Below are positions 43,255 to 55,509 of a stretch of DNA of 64,000 nt, in pieces. The notes under the pieces are model-generated. The model saw nothing but the letters and a program-made list of their open reading frames with translations. It was not told the DNA's origin and searched no databases. A program made the translations under genes and the position numbers. The DNA lies in contig JARUPY010000474.1 of NCBI GenBank assembly GCA_029817715.1, positions 9,858,001 through 9,922,000 on the forward strand, given 5' to 3'. The stretch comes from Melastoma dodecandrum (taxonomy: Eukaryota; Streptophyta; Magnoliopsida; Myrtales; Melastomataceae). Positions within the stretch are counted from its first letter, which is position 1. Each line of letters opens with the position of its first letter.

Positions 43255-46073
43255 TGTAATACCTCAAATTGGCCGCAAGAGAATACATTCCGCTGTTGAT
43301 GTTTTAAACATTGTATCACAAGAGCCGCATTTTCCATCTGAGATGCTACAATTGGCCAAATACCAAGCTTCATACAAGCAAGAAGATTGTAAAAAAAAAC
43401 GGAGGAATCCAAAGTCAGATTCATCGAGTGGGTTTGACAAACGACACATGAATCAGTTGCACGCTCATCGCCAAAATAAAAGGGTAAATGCGACTTCAAT
43501 CCGCGTATCAAGAAGACACCAAAATCTACAAAGGAAGGGATAATGCAGCAGCTAGTACTAGATGCTAGGCTTGTCCTTTACATTCCAACAAGAGACAGAA
43601 GAAAAGAATTATTCATTTTTACAATATCACTGGCATGCATACAATTGCCACAAATTTCGGCATGGCTGAAAGCAAGTCTTTAGTCATCTCAGCGGCTGCT
43701 CCCTCAACTGCAACTTCAACTCCTGCTTCTGCAACAGCTTCAAGAGCAGCAGCAACAACTTCAAGAGCAGCAGCAACAGCTTCAAGAGCAGCAGCAACAG
43801 GCTGCTGCTACTTCACGTTGTCCATGCATGCCTACAACCCCTGCCCCCGCAGCTACATCAAGAACAACATGCAACAACAATAGCATATACAACAGCAACA
43901 GTTTCAACTATTACAGCAGTAGCAGCAGCACACCAAACGGGCATTCCTGGCTTCAACTCTCCTCGGCTACGTCAACAGCGACCAACTCCAGCGTTTACTT
44001 CCGAGGCCCTGAACTTCCAGCCTCCAACAACATTGACAGCCACATTGCTGTTTGTCTTCAACAAGCAACCCTGCGCCCCATCTCCTCAACAGGTTCAACG
44101 GAGCCAGCAGCGACAGCAACAGCAGGAACCCGAGAACAGTGGCTTCCTGCATAAATGACAGTACAAGGGTTGATCAAGCTCAGCCCAAATCAATTCAAAA
44201 CTCACAAACAGGGCCCAAAGTAGCTCTCAGCCCCATAATCCAAACCCAACCCAAAGAAACAACCAAAGAAAGAACCCAAAGAATGCCAGCCCAAAACATA
44301 TCACAGCCCAAGCCCCAATTCATCTGTTCCCCCCGACAAGAATCACATAAGCACGATTTCCACACACGTTGACAGTGGCCAAGACAACAACCAACTGAAA
44401 ATTCCCCCAAACCCCCCAGCCGTTGTCTGTTATCTGCAGGAAGAAGATTCGACAACGTCCAAGGACGATTGTGGCCCTTAACGACCCGGCTTCCCCAAAT
44501 CAGAATTCAATTAGAAGCAAACTAAAAGAAAGAATAAAAGGGAGGAGCATTACCTTCAGCGACAGGGGGGAGGCCTTTGATCAATTCAGAGGGGGGATTC
44601 ATTTCTCTTCAGGAGCCTTTCTTCATTCTTGATTTCTAGGGGGAAAGCTTCAAAATTTTTCCGGGGAGCCAACTTCGGACCTTCATCTTTTCCTTTCCAC
44701 TTTTCTCTTCAAAACTCTCCAGCCTCCGCATCCCGTGGACCTCGACGGCCGTCATCCTCCAACATTTTTGAACAAGATCAACCAAGCCTCGTACCCGAGT
44801 CGTCGACGGAGAACTAACCCAAGCTTCTCACAGGAAGAGGCGTACACCTTCACCAGCAGGGGCCAGACGTTCCCTAATCCAGCGTCAACACCAACCATCA
44901 CAGCAAACTAAGGAGGTGCTCTCACAGGGTCTCGACCAGCTCGAACAGACGCTCATAAAGACCATCGCCAGCGGTTCAGTCATTGACGGGGAGTAACAGA
45001 TGGCCATCCCCAGGACAAGCTCTTCAATCTCGAAGGATCCGTACACCAGCTTCCTCGAGCCACCCCCCTTCGAACCCACAGTGGCAAATTTCAGCCTCTT
45101 CTGGATCCCAAGCTTCGATGGCAGCATGCACCTCACAGTCGTCTTCCCGTTTTGCTGATTTCAGCAAACCAGTCCGGTCCCCGACGCTTCCCGTGTGGCC
45201 GTCGTGGCCAGCTTCATCTCCAAAAAATTGACTGCGGTGATAAAACTCCTGGAGCAACCTCCCGTCTTAGATTTCCCAGAAGCACCAAAAGATAGCTTCC
45301 CCTCCTCCTCAGGTGCATCCGAGCCCGGCGACGCCAAGTCCCACGACAACAGCCCACTTAAGTCCCGTGGCGGCGTCCCTCCTCCTTCTTCCCGGCGCAT
45401 TCCAGACACAGCAGCAGCCCAGCTCCGGCACTCTCCCTCGGCCACAACATGTCCCTGGCGGCCTCGAACCTCCAGCAGACCCCACTCCGGCGACTAGCTC
45501 CTCAGCCAACCACGCCCGCGGTCCACCCATGATGGAGCTCCTGGAGTCTCCCCGGCCAGACCCACCTCCTCCGGCATCTCTCAACAACCGGCAGAGGTGG
45601 GTCTTGTCCCTCCCTCTATCCCAGAGCCAGCGGCCACGATCTAGCCTCTACCGACAGCGACAACGAACCCAGACTTCCTGACAACGGTGACCATCCCACC
45701 TCCTGGCGCTCCTAGCTCCGAAGCCTTCAGCATCGTCCAGCTCAGCCCCCAGCGGATCTCCAGCCCAGATCCGACTTCAGCGATGAAGTGCCCACAAGTC
45801 TCCACCTCCTCCCGGTGAACCCACGGCGAGTCTCTTCTTCCCGGGCAACCTTCTTCACCAGCCCACGTTACCACCGTCTCCGCCTCGGCCAGCCCGCTGC
45901 CGCCGCCTCTCTCTTCATCGAGCCTAGATCCGGCCGTCTCGGAGTCACAACTCGGCGTCCCCACATCAGCCACCTCTCCCCGGCGAATCCACAGCAGCTC
46001 CTCCCACGTCTGCAGCCTTCTCCCCGGCGACAGCAACCCATCTCTGTCCCGACGTCCCTCCGACAGCGCTGAT
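43255..46073. other. Low-complexity C/T-, A/C-rich region (possible LTR/leader)
   Basis: Begins with the LTR-like TGTAATACCTC. It contains trinucleotide-type repeats (43670-44130), then C/T-rich DNA with long but compositionally biased frames on both strands (Pro/Ser/Arg-rich). No conserved domain was recognised. The last 80 bp repeat gtagc(c/t)gatttgatt three times before the Athila protease. Confidence 0.4.
43737..43799 (+). repeat. 21-bp triplet-rich tandem repeat
   Basis: Three copies of (g/a)cttcaagagcagcagcaaca, within a longer CAG/CAA-rich tract. Confidence 0.85.
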
Positions 46074-46109
46074 TTGATTAACGTAGCCGATTTGATTAAC
46101 CCATCTCCG

Positions 46110-46457
46110 GTTAACGTAGCTGATTTGATTTTGCCAGCAGATTTTTTAATTCTAGATTTAGAGGCTGATAAAGAGGTGCCAATTATACTTGGTCGACCGT
46201 TCCTTGCAACTGGTCGAACATCCATTGATGTAGCAGATGGTATTCTAAAAATGCGAGTTCATGTTCAGGAAGTGACTTTCAATATTTTTAATACTCTGAA
46301 ATACATTGATACTACTGATGAATGTTTTACTTATGACCAAGAGGAGAGTTTCCTGATTCAAGAGAAAGAGCATGAGGATTTCTCGCCGATGATAGAAGAT
46401 GATTCCATGGAAGTGAAGTACATTCAACAAATTGAACCTCTCGGAGTTGACCTCTAA
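46110..46457 (+). pseudogene. Athila protease C-terminal part
   Basis: [20 protein letters not shown] followed by [11 protein letters not shown], then [12 protein letters not shown]: the C-terminal half of an Athila-type protease, followed by an acidic linker to a stop at 46455-46457. The catalytic Asp region should lie upstream, where sequence changes to short repeats. Confidence 0.8.
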
Positions 46458-46466
46458 AAATCTTCA

Positions 46467-47510
46467 ATGAAGCCATCCATCATAGAGCCTCCGATGCTGG
46501 AACTCAAATCCCTGCCTTCACATTTGAAATATACATTTTTGGGTGAATCGAATACTTTACCAGTAATTGTTTCTAACCGTTTAGATGACATGCAGTTGAA
46601 TCAATTGTTGGACTTACAACGAGCACATAAAGAGGCAATCGGTTGGAGTTTAGCGGACCTCAAGGGGACTAGTCCATCAATTTGTATGCATAAGATTCGA
46701 CTGGGGGATGAAGAAGAGCGAGTGGTCGAAGCACAATGACGACTTAACCCAATCATGAAAGAGGTAGTAAAGAAAGAAGTTCTGAAATGGCTCGATGCAG
46801 GTATAATCTATCCTATCTCTGATAGTAATTGGGTTAGTCACATTCAATGTGTTCCAAAGAAAGGAGGTATGAGTGTAGTTTCCAATGAAAAGAATGAATT
46901 GATTCCTACTTGGACAATAACAGGTTGGCGCGTATGCATGGATTCATCGCAAGCTGAATAATCTGACCAAGAAGGATCACTTTCCGTTACCCTTCATCGA
47001 TCAAATGCTTGATAGATTAGCTGGACATTCATTTTATTGTTTCCTTGATGGGTATGCAGGTTATAATCAAATTGCCATAGCGCCGGAGGACCAAGAGAAA
47101 ACTACATTTACGTGTCCATATGGAACATTTTCCTTCAGAAGAATGCCGTTTGGACTGTGCAATGCCCCAAGCAGCTTTCAAAGATGTACGATGGCGATAT
47201 TCTCCGATATGGTGGAGAACGATATCGAGGTATTTATGGATGATTTTTCTTTTTTTGGTGGCACTTTTGATCTCTGTCTCCAGAATGTACAGAAAGTGCT
47301 CACACGTTGCAAAGCGATCAACCTCGTGCTGAACTGGGAAAAGTGCTACTTCATGGTAAACGAAGGTATTGTGTTAGGCCACAAGGTATCTGAGAAAGGA
47401 CTTGAAGTGGACATGGCGAAAATCGAAGGCATTGAGCAGGTGCAACCTCTGACAAATGTCAAGGCTGTTCGAAGTTTTCTAGGACACGCTGGTTTTACAG
47501 ACGTTTTATT
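46467..47510 (+). pseudogene. Athila reverse transcriptase
   Basis: Linker with KYTFLGESNTLPVIVSN and HKEAIGWSLADLKG, then RT blocks: EVLKWLDAGIIYPISDSNWV, VQCVPKKGG (here HIQCVPKKGG), RKLNNLTKKDHFPLPFIDQM, FCFLDGYAGYNQI-like, FRRMPFGLCNAPSSFQRCTM, and FMDDFSFFG (about 47233-47260), giving the FMDD catalytic pair. Breaks: a stop at 46737 and a frameshift near 46950. The frame shifts again at about 47500 into RNase H. Confidence 0.85.
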
Positions 47511-49412
47511 ATGGATTTCTCAAAGATTGCTAAGCCTCTTAGTAAATTACTCGAGAATGATGTTCGTTTTGACTTTACTGATGAATGTTTACAATCCTTT
47601 CAGGAGTTAAAAGGGCGTCTAGTCAGGGCACCTATAGTGATAGCTCCGAATTGGAGTTTACCGTTGGAGATTATGACATATGCGATTGATTTTGCTGTTG
47701 GAGTCGTGCTTGGCCAAAGAAAGGATATGGTGTTTCACACCATATACTATGCCAGCAAGACATTATCGGATGCCCAACTCAATTATGCAACAACGGAGAA
47801 AGATGTTTATGCTTTTGATAAATTTCATTCTTATCTTGTCGGTGCACTGGTTGTGGTTTGTACAGATCATTCGGCAATCAAATACTTGATGGCAAAGAAA
47901 GACGCAAAATTGAGATTGATAAGGTGGATTCTACTACTCCAAGAGTTCGACATTGAGATTCGCGATAGGAAGGGGGTTGAGAATCCAGTTGTACATCATC
48001 TTTCAAGATTGGAATCTAGAAAGGCCGAAATCGAATTGAGCAAAAGAAAAGATGAAAGGCAGGTGGATGAGAATTTTCCAGACAAACATTTATATTCCAT
48101 AATTGCGGCGATGACTTCAAGCACTCCATGGTACGCAGATTTCGTCAACTTTATTGTAAGTAATGAACTTCCTCGAAACTTAAATTTCCATCAGCGTAAA
48201 AAATTTCTTCATGATGTGCGATCTTATTTTTGGGATGAACCTTACTTGTTTAAGTCGGGAAAAGATTTGTTTCGACGATGTGTCCCGGAAAAGGAACAAC
48301 TCTTGATACTTACAGGTTGTCATGCAAGCTTCTATGGAGGTCATTTTGGAGGCATAAAAACAACCTCAAAGATACTTCAAAGCGGATTTTATTGGCCGAC
48401 TCTATTTAAAGATGCTCATGAATTTGTCATGAAATGTGATGAATGTCAAAGGGTTAGAAATATTTCTCGGAGGCATGAGATGCCACTGACTAACATTCTT
48501 GAGGTTGAATTGTTCGATGTTTGGGGAATAGACTTTATGGGTCCGTTTCCCTCGTCTTTTGGGAATTCTTACATTCTGGTTGCAGTAGATTATATCTCCA
48601 AGTGGGTGGAAGCGTGTGCATGCCCCAAGAATGACGCACAGATGGTGACACGATTCTTGAAGAGGAACATATTCACTCGTTTTGGTATTCCAAGAGCTAT
48701 CATAAGTGATGGAGGTATGCATTTTTGTAACAAATTATTTGAGAAGTTGCTTTTGAAATATGGAGTGAAGCATAAGGCCACAACGGCATACCACCCGCAA
48801 GCCAACTGACAAGTAGAAGTGACAAATCGGGAGATCAAGCGGATCTTGGAGAAAACCGTTAATCCATCTCGCAAGGACTGGGCAATGAAGCTAGACGATG
48901 CACTTTGGGCTTATCGAACAACATTCAAAACACCCATTGGGATGCCACCATACCAAGTGATTTTCGGAAAGAGTTGTCATTTACTGTGGGAACTCGAACA
49001 CAAGGCATATTGGGCGGTAAGAAAGTTGAATTTAGATCCACAATTGGCTTTTCAGAAAAGTCTTTTGCAGGTACATAAGCTAGAAGAGTTTCTTCTACAA
49101 GCATACGAGAGTTCACGGATATACAAAGAGAAAACGAAATTGTGGCATGACAAGAAGATCTTGAACAAAGAATTCCAAAAAGGGCAGTAAGTTCTTCTTT
49201 ATAACTCTCGTCTTAAACTTTTTCCTGGAAAATTTAAGTCACGGTGGTGCGGACCATTTGTGGTTAATCGTGTGTTACCTTTTGGAGCTGTGGAATTGCA
49301 GGGAAACGAAGGACTTTTCATGGTGAACGGACAACGTCTCAAGCCATATTTTGGAGGAATACTTGAGCGGCAACCCAGCATGGCCGCACTTGCCGAGCCA
49401 ATTTATACATGA
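47511..49412 (+). pseudogene. Athila RNase H and integrase
   Basis: RNase [58 protein letters not shown]. Integrase: zinc region H-ASFYGGH and CDECQRVRN, core [13 protein letters not shown] (Asp), [12 protein letters not shown] (Asp), then [19 protein letters not shown], where one stop (48807-48809) replaces the Gly before the Glu region. After that it is open to 49188, where another stop precedes [15 protein letters not shown] and the end at 49412. Apart from these two stops this stretch of about 630 codons is well kept, the best-preserved pol part in the window. Confidence 0.9.
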
Positions 49413-50519
49413 AAAGGGAGACAAGAGTCAAGCCGACGAGCTACCCCAGGGGAGTATTATATTCCATTCATTTTTTTATGCTTTATATTACATCGGACGA
49501 TGCATAATTTAGGTTTGGGGGTACCGACTCTTTTCTTGTCTGCTTTGCTTCTTTTTTGTGGTTATTGTGATAGTTTATTTTGAGTTTGGATGATCTTTGG
49601 AATTGCGCTTTCACTTTCGCTTTCAATATTTTTTTAGCGTTTTTTTTTATGTTGAGTCAAGTTTGTCAATCTCCTCAGTGAAACTTGATGAAATCTTTGA
49701 TGAGCTGACCCTGATTCAAGGATGACTATTAGTGCATTTGCTCACAACCTATGGAATAGTTAAAAACGAATCTTAATTGTTGATTGGACTTAAAGTGTTT
49801 TCAAAATGGAATAATTTCTCGGTATGAAGTGTTAGTGAATGAAAACAATTTTAGAAATCTAATAACGCATGGTAGTTGGCGTTGAGTGGTGTTCGTCACA
49901 CATTGGCTGAAGGCGAGTCTTGGTTAAAAAAAAAAGAAAAGAAAAAAAAAAAGAAAACAAATAACGGTTACCAAGGCTCTGAGTACCAATGCTTAGGTGC
50001 GTGAAAAAAAAAAAGAAAAAAAAATGAAAGTTGTTTGATTTGCGCCTAATTATGTGCTTGTGGTGTGAGTTCATTTTGTTGTACTCGAGCATGGAATCCG
50101 AGGGGTACTTTATCACCTAGTGCCTTGGTCCAACTAGACTAAGAGTCATTGATTGAATGCTCGTTACATTGGTGCACTACATTGTGATGATACATTTAGA
50201 GTCGTGTAACCAAAATAAAATTTTGTTAAAGAAAGTGTTGAAAAACAACCTATGGATGAGTGGACGGTTGGTGTTTGACTTGTTTTCCGCAAAGTGCTAA
50301 TCTAGTGTGTTTTATTGGAAGTCTTTAATTGTTGATTTCACTTCATGACATACTGACTTGATCATTTTTGGGAAATTGAATAAAGTTCCTTTTTATAAAT
50401 GACTTGACTATGGAAGTGAGTAGATGCAATGCTGAGAATATAATGGGAGTGCTTCGAAGAGATTGATTCGGGGTTGCTGAGGAACGTCGTTAGCTTTATT
50501 TTCGTGTTTTGTTTCTATG
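49413..50519 (+). other. Athila 3' untranslated region
   Basis: AT-rich with A-runs near 49925-49960 and 50005-50025. It holds an early copy of the PPT-like string at 49510-49521 (taggtttggggg). No frames of note. Confidence 0.6.
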
Positions 50520-50536
50520 CATTTTAGGTTTGGGGG
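50520..50536 (+). other. Athila polypurine tract
   Basis: cattttaggtttggggg directly before TGTTGATAAC (50537). The same aggtttggggg core occurs about 1 kb upstream, so the element has two candidate PPTs. Confidence 0.6.
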
Positions 50537-51133
50537 TGTTGATAACTCTATGAAAGTACAGTTATTTGGTACTCTTAACGGCGCTTTACATGGCTAGTTA
50601 GACGAGTTTATTTTAGAGTTTTACGAGTTTTTATTGTGTTTTTACTTCAGTTTAGTTTTAAGTTACTTTTGTTATTTTATTAAATCTTGAGCTTATTTTG
50701 AGAGTAATTGGAACCTAGTTGATGCATCTTATATTTGTTTTGATTTGATGTAGGTAAATGAAGAGAATCATAAGTTGGGCAAGTGAAAATTGGACGAAAT
50801 TTGATAAAGTGCTGAAAAGTTACAGAGAGCAGAAGGACGCGTCCTTCAATCTCAAGGTGCGACCGTGTGGAATCAATAAGCTACAGAGAGCAGAAGGATG
50901 CGTCCCTCAATCTCAAGGACACAACCTTCGACAATCTGCACAAGATCTCGCCAAATCACTTGATTCGTTCATTATTACAATTTGAAGAGAGAAAAGGCAT
51001 CAATTAGTTACTATTTTTATTATTCTTAGGTTATTTTGGTATTTATTTATTTTCTTAGGCTTCTTAGGATCTTTGAGAATATTATGAAATCTTTTAAACG
51101 AGCAATATATTATCGAGGATAGCCTAAGGAGGG
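50537..51133 (+). repeat. Athila LTR, forward copy
   Basis: Begins TGTTGATAACTCTATGAAAG. About 600 bp of it is matched in inverted orientation by 51385-51980. It contains an internal duplication of agagagcagaaggacgcgtc-type sequence (about 50823 and 50885). Confidence 0.8.
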
Positions 51134-51384
51134 GGGTAGTTTTCATTTGTTTTGAGATTTTTTTTAGACTTTTGCTCTGAGGAGAAGGGGGAGGTGCCGA
51201 CTAGGGTTCGAGAGAAGATCCGGACGAGACGACTACCAACCAGATCGGGAGATCGGGAGGGTGTTCCTTATCCAGTTTCCTTGATTTTTATGTCGATGCT
51301 ATGTCAAGGTGATTTTGAACGTGATTTATTTTATTTGAAAGTCTGGTATTCTAAAAACAAATGAAAAAAAAATACTCTATGTCC
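51134..51384. other. 251-bp spacer between inverted LTRs
   Basis: Purine-rich left part and a T-rich right part. It may be LTR sequence that follows 51133, or unrelated DNA. No gene. Confidence 0.5.
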
Positions 51385-51980
51385 CTCCTTAGGCTATCCT
51401 AGAGAATATATTGTTCCCTTAAAAGATTTCCTTAGAGAATATATCCTAGAGAATATATTCTCAAAGATCCTAAGAAGCCTAAGAAAATAAATAAATACCA
51501 AAATAACCTAAGAATAATAAAAATAGTAACTAATTGATGCCTTCTCTCTCTTCAAATCGTAATAATGAAGGAATCAAGTGATCTGGCGAGATCTTGTGTA
51601 GATTGTCGAAGGTTGCATCCTTGAGATTGAAGGACGCGTCCTTCTGCTTTCTTTAGTATATTGATTCCGCACGGTCGCGTCCTTTTGCTCTCTGTAACTT
51701 TTCAGCACTTTATCAAATTTCGTCCAATTTTCACTTGCCCAACTTATGATTCTCTTCATTTACCTACATCAAATCAAAACAAATCTAAGATGCATCAACT
51801 AGGTTCCAATTACTCTCAAAATATGCTCTAGATTTAATAAAATAACAAAAGTAACTTAAAACTAAACTGAAGTAAAAATACGATAAAAACTTGTAAAACT
51901 CTAACATAAACTCGTCTAACTAGCCATGTAAAGCCCCGTTGAGAGTACCAAATAACTCTACTTTCATAGATTTATCAACA
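51385..51980 (-). repeat. Athila LTR, inverted copy
   Basis: On the minus strand begins TGTTGATAAATCTATGAAAG at 51980 and matches 50537-51133 throughout, with an extra triplication of agagaatatat (51402-51460). No Athila interior lies next to it. Confidence 0.85.
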
Positions 51981-52181
51981 CTTCTGTAAAACAAAACGAT
52001 AGATAGGCTTCTGTAAGACAGAACGTATGAATGTGATTGCAAATTTGTTTGATGCACGCAAGACTTTTATAGAGGTTCAGTAAATTTGCTTACGTCCACT
52101 CTTCACCAAAATTTGGATGGTATTCACTCGGATTTCACCTCGTAACAATTACAGAAGATGATCAACAATAGATCCTTTATA

Positions 52182-52605
52182 GCACAGACCAGAAGGTTCT
52201 GTACCACAGAAGACTGAATGGCAAAGCACAGACCAGAAGGTTCTGTACCAAATGTGTCAACCCTCTGTAGCACAGATCAAAAGATTATGTACCAAATGTG
52301 TCAACCCTCTGTAGCACAGATCAAAAGATTATGTACCAAATGTGTCAACCCTCTTAGGACATACCTAAAAGGTTCTTTACTAGAGATGACTTGGTTTTAT
52401 AGCACATACCGTAAGGTTCTGTGCCAAAGATGTCAATCCTCTACATACCAGAAGGTTTTGTATCAGAAATGACTAATTTCACAGCACAGACTTAAAAGGT
52501 TCTGTACCAAAGATGTCAACCCTCTACTACATAGACCGTAAGGTTCTGTAGCAAAGGTGACTGGATTTCAAAGCACAGACCGTAAGGTTCTGTACTGCAG
52601 TGACT
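52182..52605 (+). repeat. About 44-bp minisatellite
   Basis: About ten diverged copies of a unit built around gcacagaccagaaggttctg, then taccaaatgtgtcaaccctct. Two central copies (about 52265-52352) are exact over 44 bp. The ggttctgtacca core is partly palindromic. Confidence 0.85.
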
Positions 52606-53161
52606 AACAAATGTAACCGGTTGTAAGACGTTTCCCTCAAGTGGTATCCTCTCCTGTAGAGCAACCTGTCGTGACTTCCTCCAAGACTTTTCACTCCGGC
52701 GGCGTCTCCAACTGCACAGCACCCAACTGCGACTTCCCATGCTCGACTGAGCAAACAAAAAACCCTTGCCCAAGGTTTTCCTGCGTGGTTCCTCGAGATT
52801 ACGGCTAAGCAAACACAAAGCCCTTGCCCAAGGCTAACCTACACACATAATACAATACCACAGAAGCTGGTTAGTCCCTCACCTTCTGTGCTCCCGGGGT
52901 TCTGCCCTTCTCTCCGGCCCACTGCACGTTGGCCACACAGCCTCCAGCCGCGTTTCCCACCAACGTCTCCTGCAGCTTCCAACCGAGTCCCTTGTGGCCC
53001 CCGAGTCACTCTCCCAGAAGATTTCACCAATGATGCAGCCTCCTTCTGCAACTGGCGCTCGTCGTGTGACTAACTCAAACTTGAACGAACAGGATACAAG
53101 CTCTCAGCACACGCTCTTAGAAATAATGAAAAAGTTACACTTAAGATTCGTGGCTGAGTGC

Positions 53162-53172
53162 CTTTATTTATA
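53162..53172 (-). promoter_or_regulatory. TATA box in putative copia-type LTR
   Basis: TATAAATAAAG on the minus strand, about 650 bases from the LTR start. Confidence 0.45.
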
Positions 53173-53827
53173 CAAGAATTGTCTAAGTGAAAGAATAAAG
53201 AATTGCACGATTAGCCTTCTACAAAACAAGGAAACCGAGGGATAAAAACAAAATAAATCATTAACAAAAACGTCACTCCCATGCATATATATGTTTAGGA
53301 AATCAAATCATATCATTTAAGATTTAGATATGATAAAATTCCCCTGTATTCTGCGCTACAGAAGGTTGTGGCTGAATCTGGACAGCAACCTTCTGTAAAT
53401 GGAAATAATCAAAGATTAACTTCCATATGAGTTGAAACCGAAACCATTATGTTCAGCACACTCAAATGAATGTATCTAGACAGATGGTAATGATTGACAT
53501 CCCAAATAACGGTCATATGGTGGTCGTATAACACCAGAAAGTTGTAGACAACCTTACAGAACTTTGCCATAAATAGAAGATTATATTTCCTTCAATGGAA
53601 AATATAATCCCTAATAGGGTTATTTGGAAACGTAATCGATTTAAATTGATCAGATAATATCTTAATCAAATCCTAATTATTTCGTGATTAATTAATCATT
53701 AACTAATCAATTAATCACAAAAATATTTCTTACAAAAAGTCCTCAACGTGAGAAGCTTCTGTAGAGTAGATGTTTGACTTCTGTTACATAGAAGAGCAAG
53801 GCTCATCATCAAAACCTATATTTAACA

Positions 53828-55509
53828 GTCCAACTTTCACACGAGTGAACTTCCTCGTGTGAGGAATCGAGATTGCCTTTACCATAATGGGTAATGAATT
53901 TGGCTAAGGTGTGACCTTTAACCGAAGCTTGTGGCTTGTAGTAAATATTGTAGGCTGAGAGGACCAAACTCCACTTGCATATTCTTCCCATGAGCAAATG
54001 GTTGTCAAAGAATACCTTAGTCACCGGGGTCTTAGAGATGACATATACGTCATTAGACCCGATATAGTGTCTGAGCTTTATCACTGAATAGTATAATGCA
54101 AGGCATACTTTCTCAGTTGGAGTATATCGTTGCTCTGTCTCCTTGAGGAGGCGAGACAGATAATAAATCGCTCTTTCTACTCCATCTTATTCTTGTACTA
54201 GCATAGACCTGATAGTAGTCTGGGATTCAACCACATAAAGGATGTATAGTGCGTTAACGTCTGGTGGCGCTAGCACAGGACGGCTGGTCAGGCAATTCTT
54301 TAACTCTTGGAACGCTCGCTCATGTTGCGAAGTCCAGGTTATCTGCCCCTTTTCCCTGCCTTTCAAAATTGACGAGAAGGTGCTAGTTTTAGATGCCACG
54401 TTGCCGATAAAACGGTATATATAATTTACCCTTCTGAGAAAGGCTTGAAGTTCTTTCTTGGTTTGAGGAGTTTGGAGGTCTTGAATAGCGCGAGTTTTCA
54501 GAGGGTCTACTTCAATTCCTCGTTGGTGTACATGGAATCCGAGGAATTGTCCCTTCCGCACCCCGAAGGCACATTTCAACGGGTTAAGTTTGACGTCATG
54601 TGTTCGCATCTTTTCGAATGCTTCGCTCAGGTGGATGTGATGTTCCTGTTTTCTTTTGGATTTTACCACCACATCATCGATGTATACCTCAACCGTCTTC
54701 CTTATCAAAGGACCAAAGATAAGGTTCATTGCCCTCTGATACGTGGCCCCTGCATTCTTTAATCCGAAAGACATGACTACCCATTCGAATATCCCAATAG
54801 GGCATCAGAATGTTGTTTTGTGCTCGTCTTCTTCGGCGATGAAGATTTAGTTATATCCAGAGTATCCGTCCATGAAGGACATTAGTTCATGTCCGGCCGA
54901 CTTATCTATAAGGTCGTCAGCAACGGGCATAAGGTACTCGTCTTTAGGCGTTGCTTTATTCAAGTCACGAAAGTCTATGCACACCCTGATCTTGTCGTTC
55001 TTTTTTACAACAGGTACTATGCTAGAGATCCAGTCCACGTACTTATCCATCCTAATGTAACCGGCTTTAAACAACTTCCTAATTTCGTCGTACACTATCT
55101 GGGCTACTTCCCGTGACATCCTCCTTGGAGTTTGTTTTACGAGCTTGAAATTGCCATATGTCGGGAGTCGATGCTCGACCAAGTCTCGGTTTAGACTAGG
55201 CATCTCGGTGTAGTCCCACGCGAAGCAGTCTTTGTAGGTATGGAGAACCTTGCTTATGTCATATGCTTCAGTTTCACTCATGAGTGAACTGAGATAGGTG
55301 ACACGTGGTGAGCCTGTGGTCCCTAGGTTTATTTCTTTCAAAGGATCGCAGGGAATGACAGAAGTATTAGCAACTTCTTTATTAATATTTAACACGCCTT
55401 GGCATGCTTGAGGAAACACATTACATCGTGTCTCACTTATTTTGGATGCCCTATAACTAGCTAATCTCTCCAGGACATCCGATATCGGGTCGAGTACTTC
55501 ACTCTCCAT
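53828..55509 (-). pseudogene. A2 reverse transcriptase and RNase H
   Basis: The RT N-terminal half (55509-54847) includes FAWDYTEMPSLNRDLVEHRL, DKIRVCIDFRDLNKATPKDE and LMSFMDGYSGYN. The other half (54774-54187) has MSFGLKNAGATYQRAMN and VEVYIDDVVVKSKR with an intact YIDD (54684-54673), then FLGFHVHQRGIEVDPLKT. RNase H follows, with breaks at 54187, and stops at ESWT where the putative LTR interrupts it. A frameshift near 54800 separates the halves. Confidence 0.9.

Larger units (their letters stand above)
46074..50536 (+). mobile_element. Athila-lineage Ty3/gypsy element, 5'-truncated
   Basis: Protease end, RT, RNase H and integrase on the plus strand, then 1.1 kb of 3' UTR, a PPT and an LTR start at 50537. 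Gag, the protease active site and the 5' LTR are missing. FMDD at the RT active site and the protease phrase [20 protein letters not shown] point to Athila. Confidence 0.85.
51981..53827 (-). repeat. Putative copia-type (Maximus/SIRE-like) LTR
   Basis: On the minus strand it starts TGTTAAATATAGGTTTTGAT at 53827, which cuts A2 precisely at ESWT, so this is a clean insertion or recombination boundary. It holds a TATA box and a minisatellite. The left end is not certain (near 51987, TTTTACA), flanking pentamers do not match, and no coding region is attached. Assignment is tentative. Confidence 0.4.

Noticed and set aside
43827..46072. Long Pro/Ser/Arg-rich frames on both strands
   Set aside because: Frames of similar length occur on both strands because of C/T-rich composition; no conserved motif, so not called as genes.
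52218..52472. 84-codon plus-strand frame
   Set aside because: Produced by translating the minisatellite; no domain.
52182..52605. Regular short repeats suggesting a CRISPR array
   Set aside because: Units are contiguous and diverged, without unique spacers, and the DNA is plant nuclear. It is a minisatellite.
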